Assembly: GCA_965219165.1 (NCBI GenBank)
Contig: CBDCMW010000002.1
Span: 2,914,001-2,978,000 of the forward strand
Direction of reading: 5' to 3'
From: Aldehydirespirator sp965219165
GTDB taxonomy: Bacteria; Actinomycetota; Acidimicrobiia; Acidimicrobiales; Aldehydirespiratoraceae
DNA length: 64,000 nucleotides
The position numbers and the translations under genes are program-made. Every line of letters begins with the position of its first letter. Position 1 is the stretch's first letter. Shown piece by piece: positions 17,965-26,947 of the stretch. The notes beneath the pieces are model-generated. The model did no database searches and was not told the origin of the DNA. It saw only the letters and a program-made list of their open reading frames with translations.

Positions 17965-18978
17965 TCAGTTCTCACCGGGGCCGACAGGTACGACGGCGGC
18001 ACGGTCGATGGCGTAGTGGAGCTGATCGCCGGTCGCTGCCGGGCGGGGGTCTCGGACTAGCAGTTCGAAGTCGCCTGGGTCCGTGCGCAGGGTCAGCTCG
18101 AAGCGGTCGCCGCGGAAGCGGACGTCGGTGACGGTTCCCGTGACGGTGCCGTCGGTGCCCGGAAGCGGATCCTCCACACGGCTGAAAGCGTCGGAGCGCA
18201 GCACTGCTGGGCCTTCCGGGAAATGCAAGCGACCCCACGGCACGGAGCCCCCGTCTCCGACCACCACCACGTTGGCGTGACCGAGGAAACGGGCCACGGC
18301 GGCGTGGCGGGGATCGTGCCAGATGTCGGCGGGAGTGCCGATCCTGGCGATGCGGCCGGACTGCATGACCGCCACCCGGTCGGCAACCGCGAAGGCCTCG
18401 TCGTGGTCGTGGGTGACATGCAGGACGGTGACACCGATGCGACGCAGCAGATGCCTGAGCTCCTCGGTGAGCTCCTCGCGGCGAGGCCGGTCCAGCGAGC
18501 CGAGGGGCTCGTCGAGCATCAACAGGCGGGGCTCGGGCGCCAGCGAGCGGGCCAGCGCCACGCGTTGGGCCTCACCCCCCGACAGTGTGGCGATCTGCCG
18601 CTCCTGGAAGCCCGCCAGTCCCACCAGACCCAGAACCTCGCGTACACGCCGACTCCGGCTGGCGGCGTGCATCTTCTGCATCCGCAGCCCGAAGGCCACG
18701 TTGGCGGCCACGTCTCGGTGGGAGAACAGCGCGTGCTCCTGGAACATCAGCCCGAAGTCGCGGCGATGCACGGGCAGCCCGGCCAGGTCCTCGCCGTCCC
18801 AGCGGACCTCGCCGGAGTCCAAGGGCTGCAAGCCGGCCACCGCCCTCAGCAGCGTGCTCTTGCCGCAGCCGCTCGGACCGAGGATGGCCACGACCTCTCC
18901 GGTCGCCACCTCAAGGTCGATCCCGCCGAGGGCGGTGACCCGGCCGAACGAGACGGTGGCGTCCATAACCGTCAGCAT
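17965..18978 (-). CDS. thiQ: thiamine ABC transporter, ATP-binding protein
   Basis: This 337-residue ABC ATPase has Walker A GPSGCGKST, Q-loop region FGLMFQEHALFSHRDV, signature TLSGGEAQRVALARSL, Walker B LLMLDEPLGSLD and H-loop VTHDHDEAF. A C-terminal extension of about 110 residues resembles the TOBE region of the spermidine/iron/thiamine group. It energises uptake through ThiP. The thiamine assignment comes from the operon, which is headed by a TPP riboswitch. By sequence alone it could serve iron or polyamines. It starts one base after the thiP stop. Confidence 0.87.
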   Translation of the reverse strand: MLTVMDATVSFGRVTALGGIDLEVATGEVVAILGPSGCGKSTLLRAVAGLQPLDSGEVRWDGEDLAGLPVHRRDFGLMFQEHALFSHRDVAANVAFGLRMQKMHAASRSRRVREVLGLVGLAGFQERQIATLSGGEAQRVALARSLAPEPRLLMLDEPLGSLDRPRREELTEELRHLLRRIGVTVLHVTHDHDEAFAVADRVAVMQSGRIARIGTPADIWHDPRHAAVARFLGHANVVVVGDGGSVPWGRLHFPEGPAVLRSDAFSRVEDPLPGTDGTVTGTVTDVRFRGDRFELTLRTDPGDFELLVRDPRPAATGDQLHYAIDRAAVVPVGPGEN

Positions 18979-20628
18979 CTAGAAGGCCCCCCTGCGCGTG
19001 TCGCCCCACAGGTCCATGACGAAGACTGCCACAGCGGTGAGCACCATGAGCGCGACCGCCAGGGCCATGGCCTGGCCCCGCAGGGCCTCGCCAGGGGTGC
19101 CTAGCAGCCTGAACAGGGCCAGCGGGGCGGTGAGCGTCTCGGGGCGGCGGGGAATGAACGACGTGGCCCCGAACTCCCCCAGCGACACCGCGAAGGCGAA
19201 CCCGGCGCCGACCGCGACGCCGCGGGCCGCAACCCGCAGATCCACCTCGCGGCGCACCCGGCGGGGTGACGCGCCGAGCACGGCCGCAGCCTCGCGAGCT
19301 CGAGGATTGACGGTGCGCAGCATCGGCACCAGCGTGCGCACGACGAAGGGAATCCCCACGACAGCGTGGGCGATGGGTACCACAACGACCGAGGTTCGGA
19401 TGTCGATGGGCGGGCGGTCGAGCACCAGCAGGAACCCGAGTCCGATGGTGACCGCGGAGGTGCCCAGCGGCAGCGTCAGCCCGACGTCGAGGATGCGCCC
19501 GACGCTGCGACCGCCCCGGGAGCCCGAGCGCATCACGACCAGCGTGGCCGCCCCGCCCACCAGCAGAGCCAGGGCGGCCGCCGGAGCGGCGAACATCAGC
19601 GAGTTGCCCAGAGCAGCCAGGGCCGTGTCGGGCAGCAGGTTGACCCGCTCGGCCATAGCCGCGTAGTTGCGCAGCGTGTACCCGCCACTGCGGCCCGCGG
19701 CCAGCGACCGCTCCACCAGCACCGCCAGGGGCAGGCCCAAGATCAGTCCCATTGCCGCCAGGTTGGCGACCAGCCCCGGGCCTCTGCGACGGGGCGCGGC
19801 CGCGGGTGCCGAGGCCGGCTCGATCGCGGCGCGACGCCGCTCCAGCACGTTGGATACCGCTACGAGGGCAACCACGGCCACCAGCTGCACCACAGCCAGA
19901 GCCGCTGCGGTCTCAAGGTCGAGCCTGACGACGGCGTAGCGGTAGATCTCGGTCTCGATCGTGGCTCGGGCCGGGCCTCCCAGTATCAGCACCACACCGA
20001 ACGACGAGAACGAGAACAGGAAGACGATGGCCGAGGCCGCGGCTACCGACGGGGCCAGGCGGGGCAGCACCACCTGGCGGAAGACCTGGCCGCGCGAGGC
20101 CCCGAGCACCCGGGCCTGATCCTCCACCCGCGCGTCGAGGTTCGCCCAGTGGGCGCCGACGGTTCGCAGCACGACGGCATAGTTGAAGAACACGTGGGCC
20201 AGCAGGATCGCCCACACCGTGTGGCGCAGGCTCACCCCGCCGCCGCCCGCGAGTCCGAACCGGTCGAAGAGGCCCTCGAACGCAGCGGCCACCACCACGG
20301 TGGGCAGCACGAACGGCACGGTCGCCAGCGCCCGCACCACCCGCTGCCCTCGGAAGCGCAGCCGGGCCATGGCACCCGCCGCGGGCAGAGCCACAGCCAC
20401 GGTGAGGGCAGTGGAGACGGCTGCCTGCCAGACGGTGAACCAGATCACCGAGCGGTGCGACCCCGAGCTGAGTACTTCGCCCAGTAGGCGTGCCGGACTG
20501 GTCCCGCCGAGACCTCTGGAGATGACCCCGGCGATGGGCCAGGCGAAGAACAGCACCATGAACACGCCCACCGCCAAGGCGGGCAGCGCGGCTGCCAGAC
20601 CTCTGGCGAGGCGGGCCGGGGCAGTCAT
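18979..20628 (-). CDS. thiP: thiamine ABC transporter, fused permease
   Basis: This is a single chain of 549 residues with two permease halves of about six helices each. Each half has an EAA-type coupling loop (QARVLGASRGQVFRQVVLP at ~185 and AAAVLGASPRRVRREVDL at ~440). This fused layout is typical of ThiP and FbpB carriers. The half-linker at ~275-290 is alanine/proline-rich. It lies between thiB and thiQ in the riboswitch-controlled unit, 23 bp after thiB. Confidence 0.87.
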   Translation of the reverse strand: MTAPARLARGLAAALPALAVGVFMVLFFAWPIAGVISRGLGGTSPARLLGEVLSSGSHRSVIWFTVWQAAVSTALTVAVALPAAGAMARLRFRGQRVVRALATVPFVLPTVVVAAAFEGLFDRFGLAGGGGVSLRHTVWAILLAHVFFNYAVVLRTVGAHWANLDARVEDQARVLGASRGQVFRQVVLPRLAPSVAAASAIVFLFSFSSFGVVLILGGPARATIETEIYRYAVVRLDLETAAALAVVQLVAVVALVAVSNVLERRRAAIEPASAPAAAPRRRGPGLVANLAAMGLILGLPLAVLVERSLAAGRSGGYTLRNYAAMAERVNLLPDTALAALGNSLMFAAPAAALALLVGGAATLVVMRSGSRGGRSVGRILDVGLTLPLGTSAVTIGLGFLLVLDRPPIDIRTSVVVVPIAHAVVGIPFVVRTLVPMLRTVNPRAREAAAVLGASPRRVRREVDLRVAARGVAVGAGFAFAVSLGEFGATSFIPRRPETLTAPLALFRLLGTPGEALRGQAMALAVALMVLTAVAVFVMDLWGDTRRGAF

Positions 20629-20651
20629 GGGCGGAACTCAGCTGGGAGACT

Positions 20652-22058
20652 TCAGCGCAGAACGATCTCCACCCACCGGTCGGTCCAGGCGTTGCGCTGG
20701 GCCTCGACCTGGGAGGGCTCGAGGATGAACGGGTCGTCCGCTAGCTCGGCGTGCTCCGCGAACACCTCCGGGAGGGTGGCCCCTGAGATCACGGGGAACA
20801 CGAACATGTTGAGCGGAACGTCGTTCTGGAAGGTCGGGGTGAGCATGAAGTCGATCAGGGCGCGGGCGCCGCCGGCATTGTCCGCGCCCGCAAGCACGCC
20901 CGCGAACTCGATCTGGCGGTAGCAGCTGGCGGTGACCACTCCCGTAGGGGGCTCGCCGACAGGAGGATCGGCAAAGATCACCTCGGCGGGCGGGCTCGAC
21001 GCGTATGACACCACGATCGGACGGTCGCCACCGCCGGCGGTGAACTCGCCGTAGTAGGCGTCCTCCCAGCCGGCGGTGACCGACACGTCGTTGTCCCGCA
21101 GATGCGCCCAGTAGCCCTCCCAGCCGTAGCCGTAGCGGTCAATGATGTCCTGCCTGGGAGACGACCACATGGCCCGGCCGGGCTCCAAGCCGTCGCCGTA
21201 GCGGGCGATGGTGGCCAGCAGGAAGGCCAGTCCCGGCGACGAAGTCTCCGGGTTCTGCACGACAAGCATGCCCGCGTAGGCGTAGTCGGTCAGATCGTCG
21301 AGGGACGACGGCGGAGGCGGCAAGCCGTCGAAGGAATCGATCCAGTAGTTGAGACACACATCTCCGAAGTCGATGGGCGTGACGCGGTGCTCCGAGTCGA
21401 TCTCGAAGTGGTCGGGCACGCCCGCGAGGCCGGGCGATTCGTAGGGCTCGAAGATGTCGCAGTCGAGGCCGCGCTGCAGGAAGGTGTTGTCGATCCCGAA
21501 GAGCACGTCTGCGAGCGGCTCGCCGGCGGTGAGGCAGGCCTGGGCCACGAGCGCCCCGGCGTCACCCGAGGCGAGCTGCTCCACGGCGATGCCGGAGGAC
21601 TCCGTGAAGGTTTCGAGGGTCTCCGGCGACAGGCTGAACGAGTCATGGGTGAGCAGCGTCACCGTGGTGCCGGCAAGCTCATCGCCCACGGCCGGCGCCT
21701 CGTCAGTGCTCTGATCGCTGCTCTGGTCGCTCTCGGGTGCCCCGCTCCCTGCGGTGGCCTCGGAGCCGTCGGTGGCGGTGGTGGCCGGCTCGTCCTCGGG
21801 CGCCCCCGTCGTCTCGCCCTCCTCGGGGCCGGTGACCAGCTCCGACGCTCCCTCGGTCTCATTGCTCGCGGCCGACGCGCCGTCCGACTCGACCGCGCCG
21901 TCTGGCTCATGGACGGCGCTGGTGCCGCTACAAGCCCCGGCGAGCAGCATGAGGACCACAGCCACAGCGAGTGCGGCACCCCTTGGCCGTAGCCGGAAGC
22001 CGGATCGGCGCCCTGGCGCGTCCGAGTGGGTCGAGACTTGGAAACCAGTGTGCTGCAT
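20652..22058 (-). CDS. thiB: thiamine-binding lipoprotein, ABC transporter substrate-binding protein
   Basis: The 468-residue precursor has a basic N-terminus, a hydrophobic signal and a lipobox-like AGACSG at about residue 43. A long acidic Ser/Glu/Thr-rich linker (~45-125) follows, then a periplasmic-binding-protein domain starting TTVTLLTHDSFSLSPE. The middle motifs (GIDNTFLQRGLD, TPIDFGDVCLNYW, DYAYAGMLVVQNPETSSPGL) match the thiamine-binding TbpA/ThiB group. The ATG at 22058 is used because GGAGGAAG, the last element of the TPP riboswitch, is its ribosome-binding site. The longer frame to 22106 lies inside the riboswitch. The acidic linker is longer than usual. Confidence 0.9.
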   Translation of the reverse strand: MQHTGFQVSTHSDAPGRRSGFRLRPRGAALAVAVVLMLLAGACSGTSAVHEPDGAVESDGASAASNETEGASELVTGPEEGETTGAPEDEPATTATDGSEATAGSGAPESDQSSDQSTDEAPAVGDELAGTTVTLLTHDSFSLSPETLETFTESSGIAVEQLASGDAGALVAQACLTAGEPLADVLFGIDNTFLQRGLDCDIFEPYESPGLAGVPDHFEIDSEHRVTPIDFGDVCLNYWIDSFDGLPPPPSSLDDLTDYAYAGMLVVQNPETSSPGLAFLLATIARYGDGLEPGRAMWSSPRQDIIDRYGYGWEGYWAHLRDNDVSVTAGWEDAYYGEFTAGGGDRPIVVSYASSPPAEVIFADPPVGEPPTGVVTASCYRQIEFAGVLAGADNAGGARALIDFMLTPTFQNDVPLNMFVFPVISGATLPEVFAEHAELADDPFILEPSQVEAQRNAWTDRWVEIVLR

Positions 22059-22060
22059 GG

Positions 22061-22160
22061 GTCTTCCTCCGCTGGCATTACCCAGATCAGGTTGGCGGGT
22101 CGACACCGCTGCGATCGCGTGAGTGCCCTCTCAGCCCGGCTGTCCCGAGCTCCCCGGTCT
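22061..22160 (-). promoter_or_regulatory. TPP (THI-element) riboswitch
   Basis: On the minus strand the conserved THI-box elements are in order. CTGAGAGGG (22126-22134) is followed after a variable stem by ACCTGATCTGGGTAATGCC (22074-22092) and GCGGAGGAAG (to 22063), with GGGGAGC near the 5' side. The ribosome-binding site for thiB is part of the last element. Thiamine pyrophosphate binding would therefore be expected to hide it and block translation of thiBPQ. Confidence 0.93.
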
Positions 22161-22282
22161 TCGTTGTCACCCGAGACTCTATTGCGACCAACCGCCGTTG
22201 CGCCAGAACGAACTTCAATCGGTTTGCTACATGTGGGGTGGTTAACTGCTTGATGTTCGTGGCGAACCGCTATCGAGCACCG

Positions 22283-24796
22283 TTAGGCGGACGTGCAGAA
22301 GTCCAGACTCATCGTGTCGATGTCGTCGCCCAAGGTGACAAGCGACTGCCAGGCCGCAGGCAGGCATCCCTCAAACGAGTTGGTGCCGCCGAGGAAGATC
22401 TGCTCCAGGCCGGTCAGGTCGCCCAGTTCGGCCGGGATCTCGCCCGACAGCTCGTTGTCGTGAACCCACAGGCGCCTCAGGCTGGCCAGGTTGCCGAGCT
22501 CGGCGGGAATCTGACCGGAGAGCCGGTTGCCGTCGAGATACAAGCGCCGGAGCTTCGTCAAGCGACCGAGCTGAGCCGGAATCTCGCCGGATAGGTCGTT
22601 GCCCCTGAGCCACAGTTCCGTCAGCAGTGTGAGGTCGCCGAACTCTGCGGGGATCTCCCCTGTCAGTTCGTTGTCGTCGAGGTCCAGTCTCGTGAGGTTC
22701 ACGAGACGCCCCAGCTCTACAGGAATCTCGCCCGACAGCTGGTTGTGCCACAGGTTGAGCCGCCTCAGATTGCCGAGATTGCCCAATTCTGCGGGGATCT
22801 CGCCCGAGAGCTGGTTGTAGCGGGCCTTCAGGATCCTGAGGTTCGGCAGGTTGCCGAGCTCTGGAGGGACCTCGCCCTCCAGATGGTTGAAGCTGAGGTA
22901 CAGGGACTTGAGGCTCCAGATGTCGCCGATTCCCGCCGGAATCTCCCCGTACAGCTCGTTGCGGCTGAGGTCCAGATGCTCCAGGCTCCCGAGAAGGGTC
23001 AGCGATGCCGGGATCTCCTGAGACAACCCGTTGCTGCGCAGCATCAGGTGGGTGAGGTGCGAGAGCTTCGAGAGGCTCTCGGGAATCGGCCCGGACAGCC
23101 GGTTGCGGCTCAGGTCGAGGTTCCTGAGTTCGGTCAGCTTGCCGATCCCCTCCGGGATCGGGCCTGAGAGCCCGTTGTTCTGAAGGTCCAGCCGCGTCAG
23201 TTTGGTCAGCTTTGCGATCCCGGCGGGGATCGGGCCCGACAGCGAGTTGTTCCGCAGGTTGAGCTCTGTCAGGCGCCCCAGGCGCCCGATGCCGGCGGGG
23301 ATCGGGCCCGACAGCTCGTTGTCGTCCAGCCGCAGGAGCTGAAGCTTCTCAAGGTTCGCTATCTGGGGAGGGATCTCCCCGTAGAGCCAGTTGTCCGCGA
23401 GGCTCATGTGTTCCAGCCTCGCGAGGTCGCCCACCGACGGCGGAACCTCTCCCGTCAGCTCATTGCCGTCAAGGACCAGGCGCTCCAGGCGGGCCAGGTT
23501 CCCGATCGAGGCGGGGATGTTGCCCGAGAGCTGGTTGTTGTGGAGATACAGGCCCCTGAGTTGGCTGAGATCGCCGATCTGCGGGGGTATCTCGCCGGAC
23601 AGCCGGTTGTTCTCGAGCCACAGGTCCCGCAGGCCGGCGAGGTTGCCGAACTCGTCCGGGATCGGCCCCGACAGGTCGTTGTCCTGGAGCCACAAGTACC
23701 TCAGGCGGGTGAGGTTGCCCAACTCGGCAGGAATCGCTCCCGACAGCTCGTTGCGCCCGAGCCGTAGCCGTCGTAGCGCGGTGAGGCCCCCCAGGTCCGC
23801 CGGGATCTTTCCGGACAGCCGGTTCAGGCTGATGCTCAGGTCCTCCAGTTCAATGAGACCGCCCACCTCCGAGGAGATCTCGCCCGTCAGCTGGTTGCTC
23901 CACAGGCTGAGCGTCTTGAGCCGCTCCAGGTGGAAGAGCTCGACTGGGATCTCCCCCGACAGCGAGTTGCGGCTGAGATCGAGCCACGTCAGGCTGTGCA
24001 GGCCGCTGAACTCTGCTGGGATCTCCCCTGACAGCCGGTTGCGGCTGAGATCGAGCCACACCAGATTGCCGAGGCGGCCCAGTTCGCCAGGAAGCGCCCC
24101 CGACAGCCGGTTGCCGTTCATCACCAGGTGCGTCAGGCTGCTCAGATTGCCGAGAGACGCAGGAATCTCTCCCGACAGCCCGTTGCCCCGCAGATCCATG
24201 ATGCGGAGCGCGCGAAGATCCCCGAAGTTGCCGAGTTCCGGCATCGCCCCCCAGAGTCCGTTGTGCTTCAGGTCCAGCACCTCCAGCTGGTCCAGCTCCG
24301 CGAGGGTGTCGGGTATCTGCCTGTCCAGCCTGTTGTTCTGGAGATCGAGGACCACCAGCTTGCGCAGCTTGCCGACTAGTGCGGGAATCTCGCCGAAGAG
24401 CTCGTTGTCGCCGAGATTCAGGTGTCTCAAGTCCGTCAGATAGGAGATGCCGTCGGGAATCTCGCCGGACAGACCATTGGATGACAGGTCCAGTCGTGTG
24501 ACGCGGCCTGCTTCATCGGTGGTCACGCCGTACCAACGGTCCAGCGGAAGGTCGGAGCCCCAGTTGTCGCTTCGATCCCAGCTGCCGCCGCCGGTCGCAT
24601 CGAAGAGCTCCAGCAGCGCGTGCCGGTCTACCGGTTCCTCGGCCTGGGCCAGAGCGGCGGAGGGCGCTGTCAATGGCGCCAGGAGGACTGCGACAGCCAG
24701 GGCAACGAACGTGCGGAGGGCTCGGCGTCGGTGAGTCCAGCCGAGCAGGTCCGACCTGCACGAACCAACCCGGGCAGGACCGGCATTGAGGTTCAC
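22283..24796 (-). CDS. secreted plant-type leucine-rich-repeat protein
   Basis: This 837-residue precursor has an N-terminal signal segment (LRTFVALAVAVLLAPLTA, then AALAQAEEP). A plant-like LRR N-cap follows (ALLELFDATGGGSWDRSDNW), and then nearly 30 uninterrupted 24-residue repeats of the type L..L.L..N.LSGEIP. It ends with a cap holding two cysteines (FEGCLPAAW and SLDFCTSA). This is the repeat class of plant receptor-like proteins. No membrane anchor, kinase or sorting signal is present, so a free extracellular binding protein is most likely. It stands alone, with 220 bp to the thi riboswitch. The DNA of the repeat area is periodic at 72 bp. Confidence 0.9.
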   Translation of the reverse strand: MNLNAGPARVGSCRSDLLGWTHRRRALRTFVALAVAVLLAPLTAPSAALAQAEEPVDRHALLELFDATGGGSWDRSDNWGSDLPLDRWYGVTTDEAGRVTRLDLSSNGLSGEIPDGISYLTDLRHLNLGDNELFGEIPALVGKLRKLVVLDLQNNRLDRQIPDTLAELDQLEVLDLKHNGLWGAMPELGNFGDLRALRIMDLRGNGLSGEIPASLGNLSSLTHLVMNGNRLSGALPGELGRLGNLVWLDLSRNRLSGEIPAEFSGLHSLTWLDLSRNSLSGEIPVELFHLERLKTLSLWSNQLTGEISSEVGGLIELEDLSISLNRLSGKIPADLGGLTALRRLRLGRNELSGAIPAELGNLTRLRYLWLQDNDLSGPIPDEFGNLAGLRDLWLENNRLSGEIPPQIGDLSQLRGLYLHNNQLSGNIPASIGNLARLERLVLDGNELTGEVPPSVGDLARLEHMSLADNWLYGEIPPQIANLEKLQLLRLDDNELSGPIPAGIGRLGRLTELNLRNNSLSGPIPAGIAKLTKLTRLDLQNNGLSGPIPEGIGKLTELRNLDLSRNRLSGPIPESLSKLSHLTHLMLRSNGLSQEIPASLTLLGSLEHLDLSRNELYGEIPAGIGDIWSLKSLYLSFNHLEGEVPPELGNLPNLRILKARYNQLSGEIPAELGNLGNLRRLNLWHNQLSGEIPVELGRLVNLTRLDLDDNELTGEIPAEFGDLTLLTELWLRGNDLSGEIPAQLGRLTKLRRLYLDGNRLSGQIPAELGNLASLRRLWVHDNELSGEIPAELGDLTGLEQIFLGGTNSFEGCLPAAWQSLVTLGDDIDTMSLDFCTSA

Positions 24797-24911
24797 GGGG
24801 ATCTCCTAGGCGATCGCTGACGGCGCAACGGCCGCAACGTACATACACCGAAGCCGCCGCGCGCGGACCGGCGGCCAGCCCCGTCGCAACGGACTCCATT
24901 AGCTTCTGCAC

Positions 24912-26429
24912 ATGCGCCAGCCCAACATCCTCCTCGTCATGGCCGACCAGCTCGCTCCCCACTTCACCGGGGCCTACGGCCACACACTGGTGCGCACCCC
25001 GGCCATGGACGCTCTGGCCGACAGCGGGGCCCGCTTCGACGCCGCCTACTGCCATTCCCCCCTGTGCGCCCCGGCCCGCTTCTCGATGCTCTCGGGCCAG
25101 GCGGCCTCCGCGATCGGGGCATGGGACAACGCCGCCGAGTTCCCGGCATCGGTGCCCACTCTCGCCCACTACCTGATGCTGGCCGGCTACCGCACATGCC
25201 TCTCGGGGAAGATGCACTTCGTGGGGCCCGACCAACTCCATGGCTTCGACGAGCGTCTCACGACCGACATCTATCCCGCCGACTTCGCCTGGACCCCCGA
25301 CTGGGACGAGCCCGACCAGCGGATCGGCAAGTGGTACCACAACATGGACAGCCTGTCGGAGGCGGGCCAGGCGCTGGCCACCTACCAGATCGACTACGAC
25401 GAGGAGGTCGGGTTCGCAGCGGTGCGCCGCCTCTACGACCTGGCCCGCGACCCCGACGCGCGGCCGTTCTTCCTGGTGGCGTCGTTCATCCACCCCCACG
25501 ACCCGTACGTCGCCCGCCCTGAGTGGTGGGACCTCTACGACCACGACGACATCGACCTGCCCGAGCCGATATCCGAAGATGCGCTGGACCCCCACACGCG
25601 GCGCATCCGCCGGGGCATCGAGGCCGACACGATCGGCTACAGCGAGGACCAGTGCCGCAACGCCCGCCGCGGCTACTACGCCAACACGAGCTACTTCGAC
25701 TCATGGGTCGGCCGTCTCGTGCGGGTGCTGGAAGAGACCGGACGCATCGACAACACCGTGGTCATCGTGACCAGCGACCACGGCGACATGCTGGGCGACC
25801 GGGGCACGTTCTTCAAGATGTCGTTCTTCGAGCGCTCGGCCCGAGTGCCGCTGATAGTGGCCGGGCCAGGCGTGGCCGGCCGCCCAGTCCCCAACGTCTG
25901 CTCACACTTGGACCTGCTTCCCACTCTCCTCGACATCGCAACCGACGGTGGAGCCTGGCCCGAGCTCGGCGCTCCGATCGCCGGGCGCAGCCTTTGGGGG
26001 CTCGCGGCCGGCGGCACCGACCGCATCGACGAGACGACCGGTGAGTACATGGCCGAGATGACCTCGCATCCGATGTTCATGATCCGGCGGGGTCGCCACA
26101 AGTACATCCACTGCGACACTGATCCCCCGCTGCTCTACGACGTGGAGGCCGACCCTTGTGAACGCACCAACCTCGCGGACGATCCCGGCTGCGCCACCCT
26201 GGCCGCCGACTTCGCCGCCGAGACCGCCCAGCGCTGGGACAGCACCGGCATCCGGGAGCGTGTGCTGCGCTCGCAGCGCGCCCGACGAGTCCTTCACGCC
26301 GCGATCGAGTCCGGCGGCAGGCACTCGTGGGACTACAACCCGGTGCGCGACGCCGCCAACGAGTTCGTCCGCAACCACATGGACTGGGCCGAAGCCGGTC
26401 CTCGAAGCCGGTTTCCCCGCCTCGCCTGA
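24912..26429 (+). CDS. betC: choline sulfatase
   Basis: The 505-residue product is a type I sulfatase. The formylglycine site is CAPARFSMLSG (Cys to be oxidised). Metal ligands lie in NILLVMADQ and VTSDHGDMLGDRG. The GKMHFVGPDQLHGFDERL stretch and the C-terminal choline-sulfatase tail (WDYNPVRDAANEFVRNHMD) identify BetC. It releases choline and sulfate from choline-O-sulfate, giving a glycine-betaine precursor. No betA, betB or choline transporter is adjacent. There is no signal peptide, so it acts in the cytoplasm. Confidence 0.93.
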   Translation: MRQPNILLVMADQLAPHFTGAYGHTLVRTPAMDALADSGARFDAAYCHSPLCAPARFSMLSGQAASAIGAWDNAAEFPASVPTLAHYLMLAGYRTCLSGKMHFVGPDQLHGFDERLTTDIYPADFAWTPDWDEPDQRIGKWYHNMDSLSEAGQALATYQIDYDEEVGFAAVRRLYDLARDPDARPFFLVASFIHPHDPYVARPEWWDLYDHDDIDLPEPISEDALDPHTRRIRRGIEADTIGYSEDQCRNARRGYYANTSYFDSWVGRLVRVLEETGRIDNTVVIVTSDHGDMLGDRGTFFKMSFFERSARVPLIVAGPGVAGRPVPNVCSHLDLLPTLLDIATDGGAWPELGAPIAGRSLWGLAAGGTDRIDETTGEYMAEMTSHPMFMIRRGRHKYIHCDTDPPLLYDVEADPCERTNLADDPGCATLAADFAAETAQRWDSTGIRERVLRSQRARRVLHAAIESGGRHSWDYNPVRDAANEFVRNHMDWAEAGPRSRFPRLA

Positions 26430-26490
26430 GCCGCCCCGAACAAGTCCTGGCTCGAGCTGGCACCGGTGGCCTGGGCCGGGCAGCCTCCGG

Positions 26491-26829
26491 TCAGTCCCAG
26501 CCGAGCTGGTGCAGGGTCTGGTCGTCGATGCCGAAGTGGTGGGCCACCTCGTGCACCATGGTGACCATGATCTCGTCGAGCAGTTCGTCCTCGCTGTCGC
26601 AGATCTGGCAGATCGGCAGCCGGTAGACGGTCACCCGGTCGGGCATGGCCAGCCCGCCGTAGTCCTCCCGCTCGGTCAGGGGCACCCCTTCGTAGAGGCC
26701 GAGGAGGTCCTCGTCCGGATGGGCGTCCTCCACCACGACCACGATGTTCTCCATCATCTCGCCCAGCGCAGGGGGCAACGAATCAAGGGCCTCGCCCACC
26801 AGGTGCTCGAAGCGGGCCGTGTCGATCAT
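26491..26829 (-). CDS. minimal MMP-like zincin metallopeptidase (DUF1025 family)
   Basis: The product is 112 residues and carries the zinc-binding motif VHEVAHHFGID near the C-terminus (HExxHxxGxxD), which is diagnostic of this small zincin family. The acidic N-terminal half has ENIVVVVEDAHPDED. The function is unknown. The ATG at 26829 (MIDTARFEHLVGEALDSLP) matches the family start. The frame upstream to 26883 is cysteine- and arginine-rich and unlikely to be coding. It is divergent from the helicase gene. Confidence 0.85.
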   Translation of the reverse strand: MIDTARFEHLVGEALDSLPPALGEMMENIVVVVEDAHPDEDLLGLYEGVPLTEREDYGGLAMPDRVTVYRLPICQICDSEDELLDEIMVTMVHEVAHHFGIDDQTLHQLGWD

Positions 26830-26947
26830 GAACACGGCCAGACAGTACCGGCAGCCGGTGCCGCGGACGGGCGCTCGCCGCAAGCGGGAGCGCAGCTGCG
26901 AGAGACCTCCCCGCTCGCCTAATCTGCTCGGCCTCTAGGGTCGGGGG

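Noticed and set aside
19366..20487. A 373-codon plus-strand frame rich in Gln, Gly, His and Arg opposite thiP
   Set aside because: It is a shadow of the permease. The composition is typical of antisense GC-rich frames, and no motif is present.
22283..24796. The LRR repeats as a possible assembly artefact
   Set aside because: The repeats differ from each other at many positions in both DNA and protein, and the N- and C-caps are proper, so this is a genuine repeat protein.
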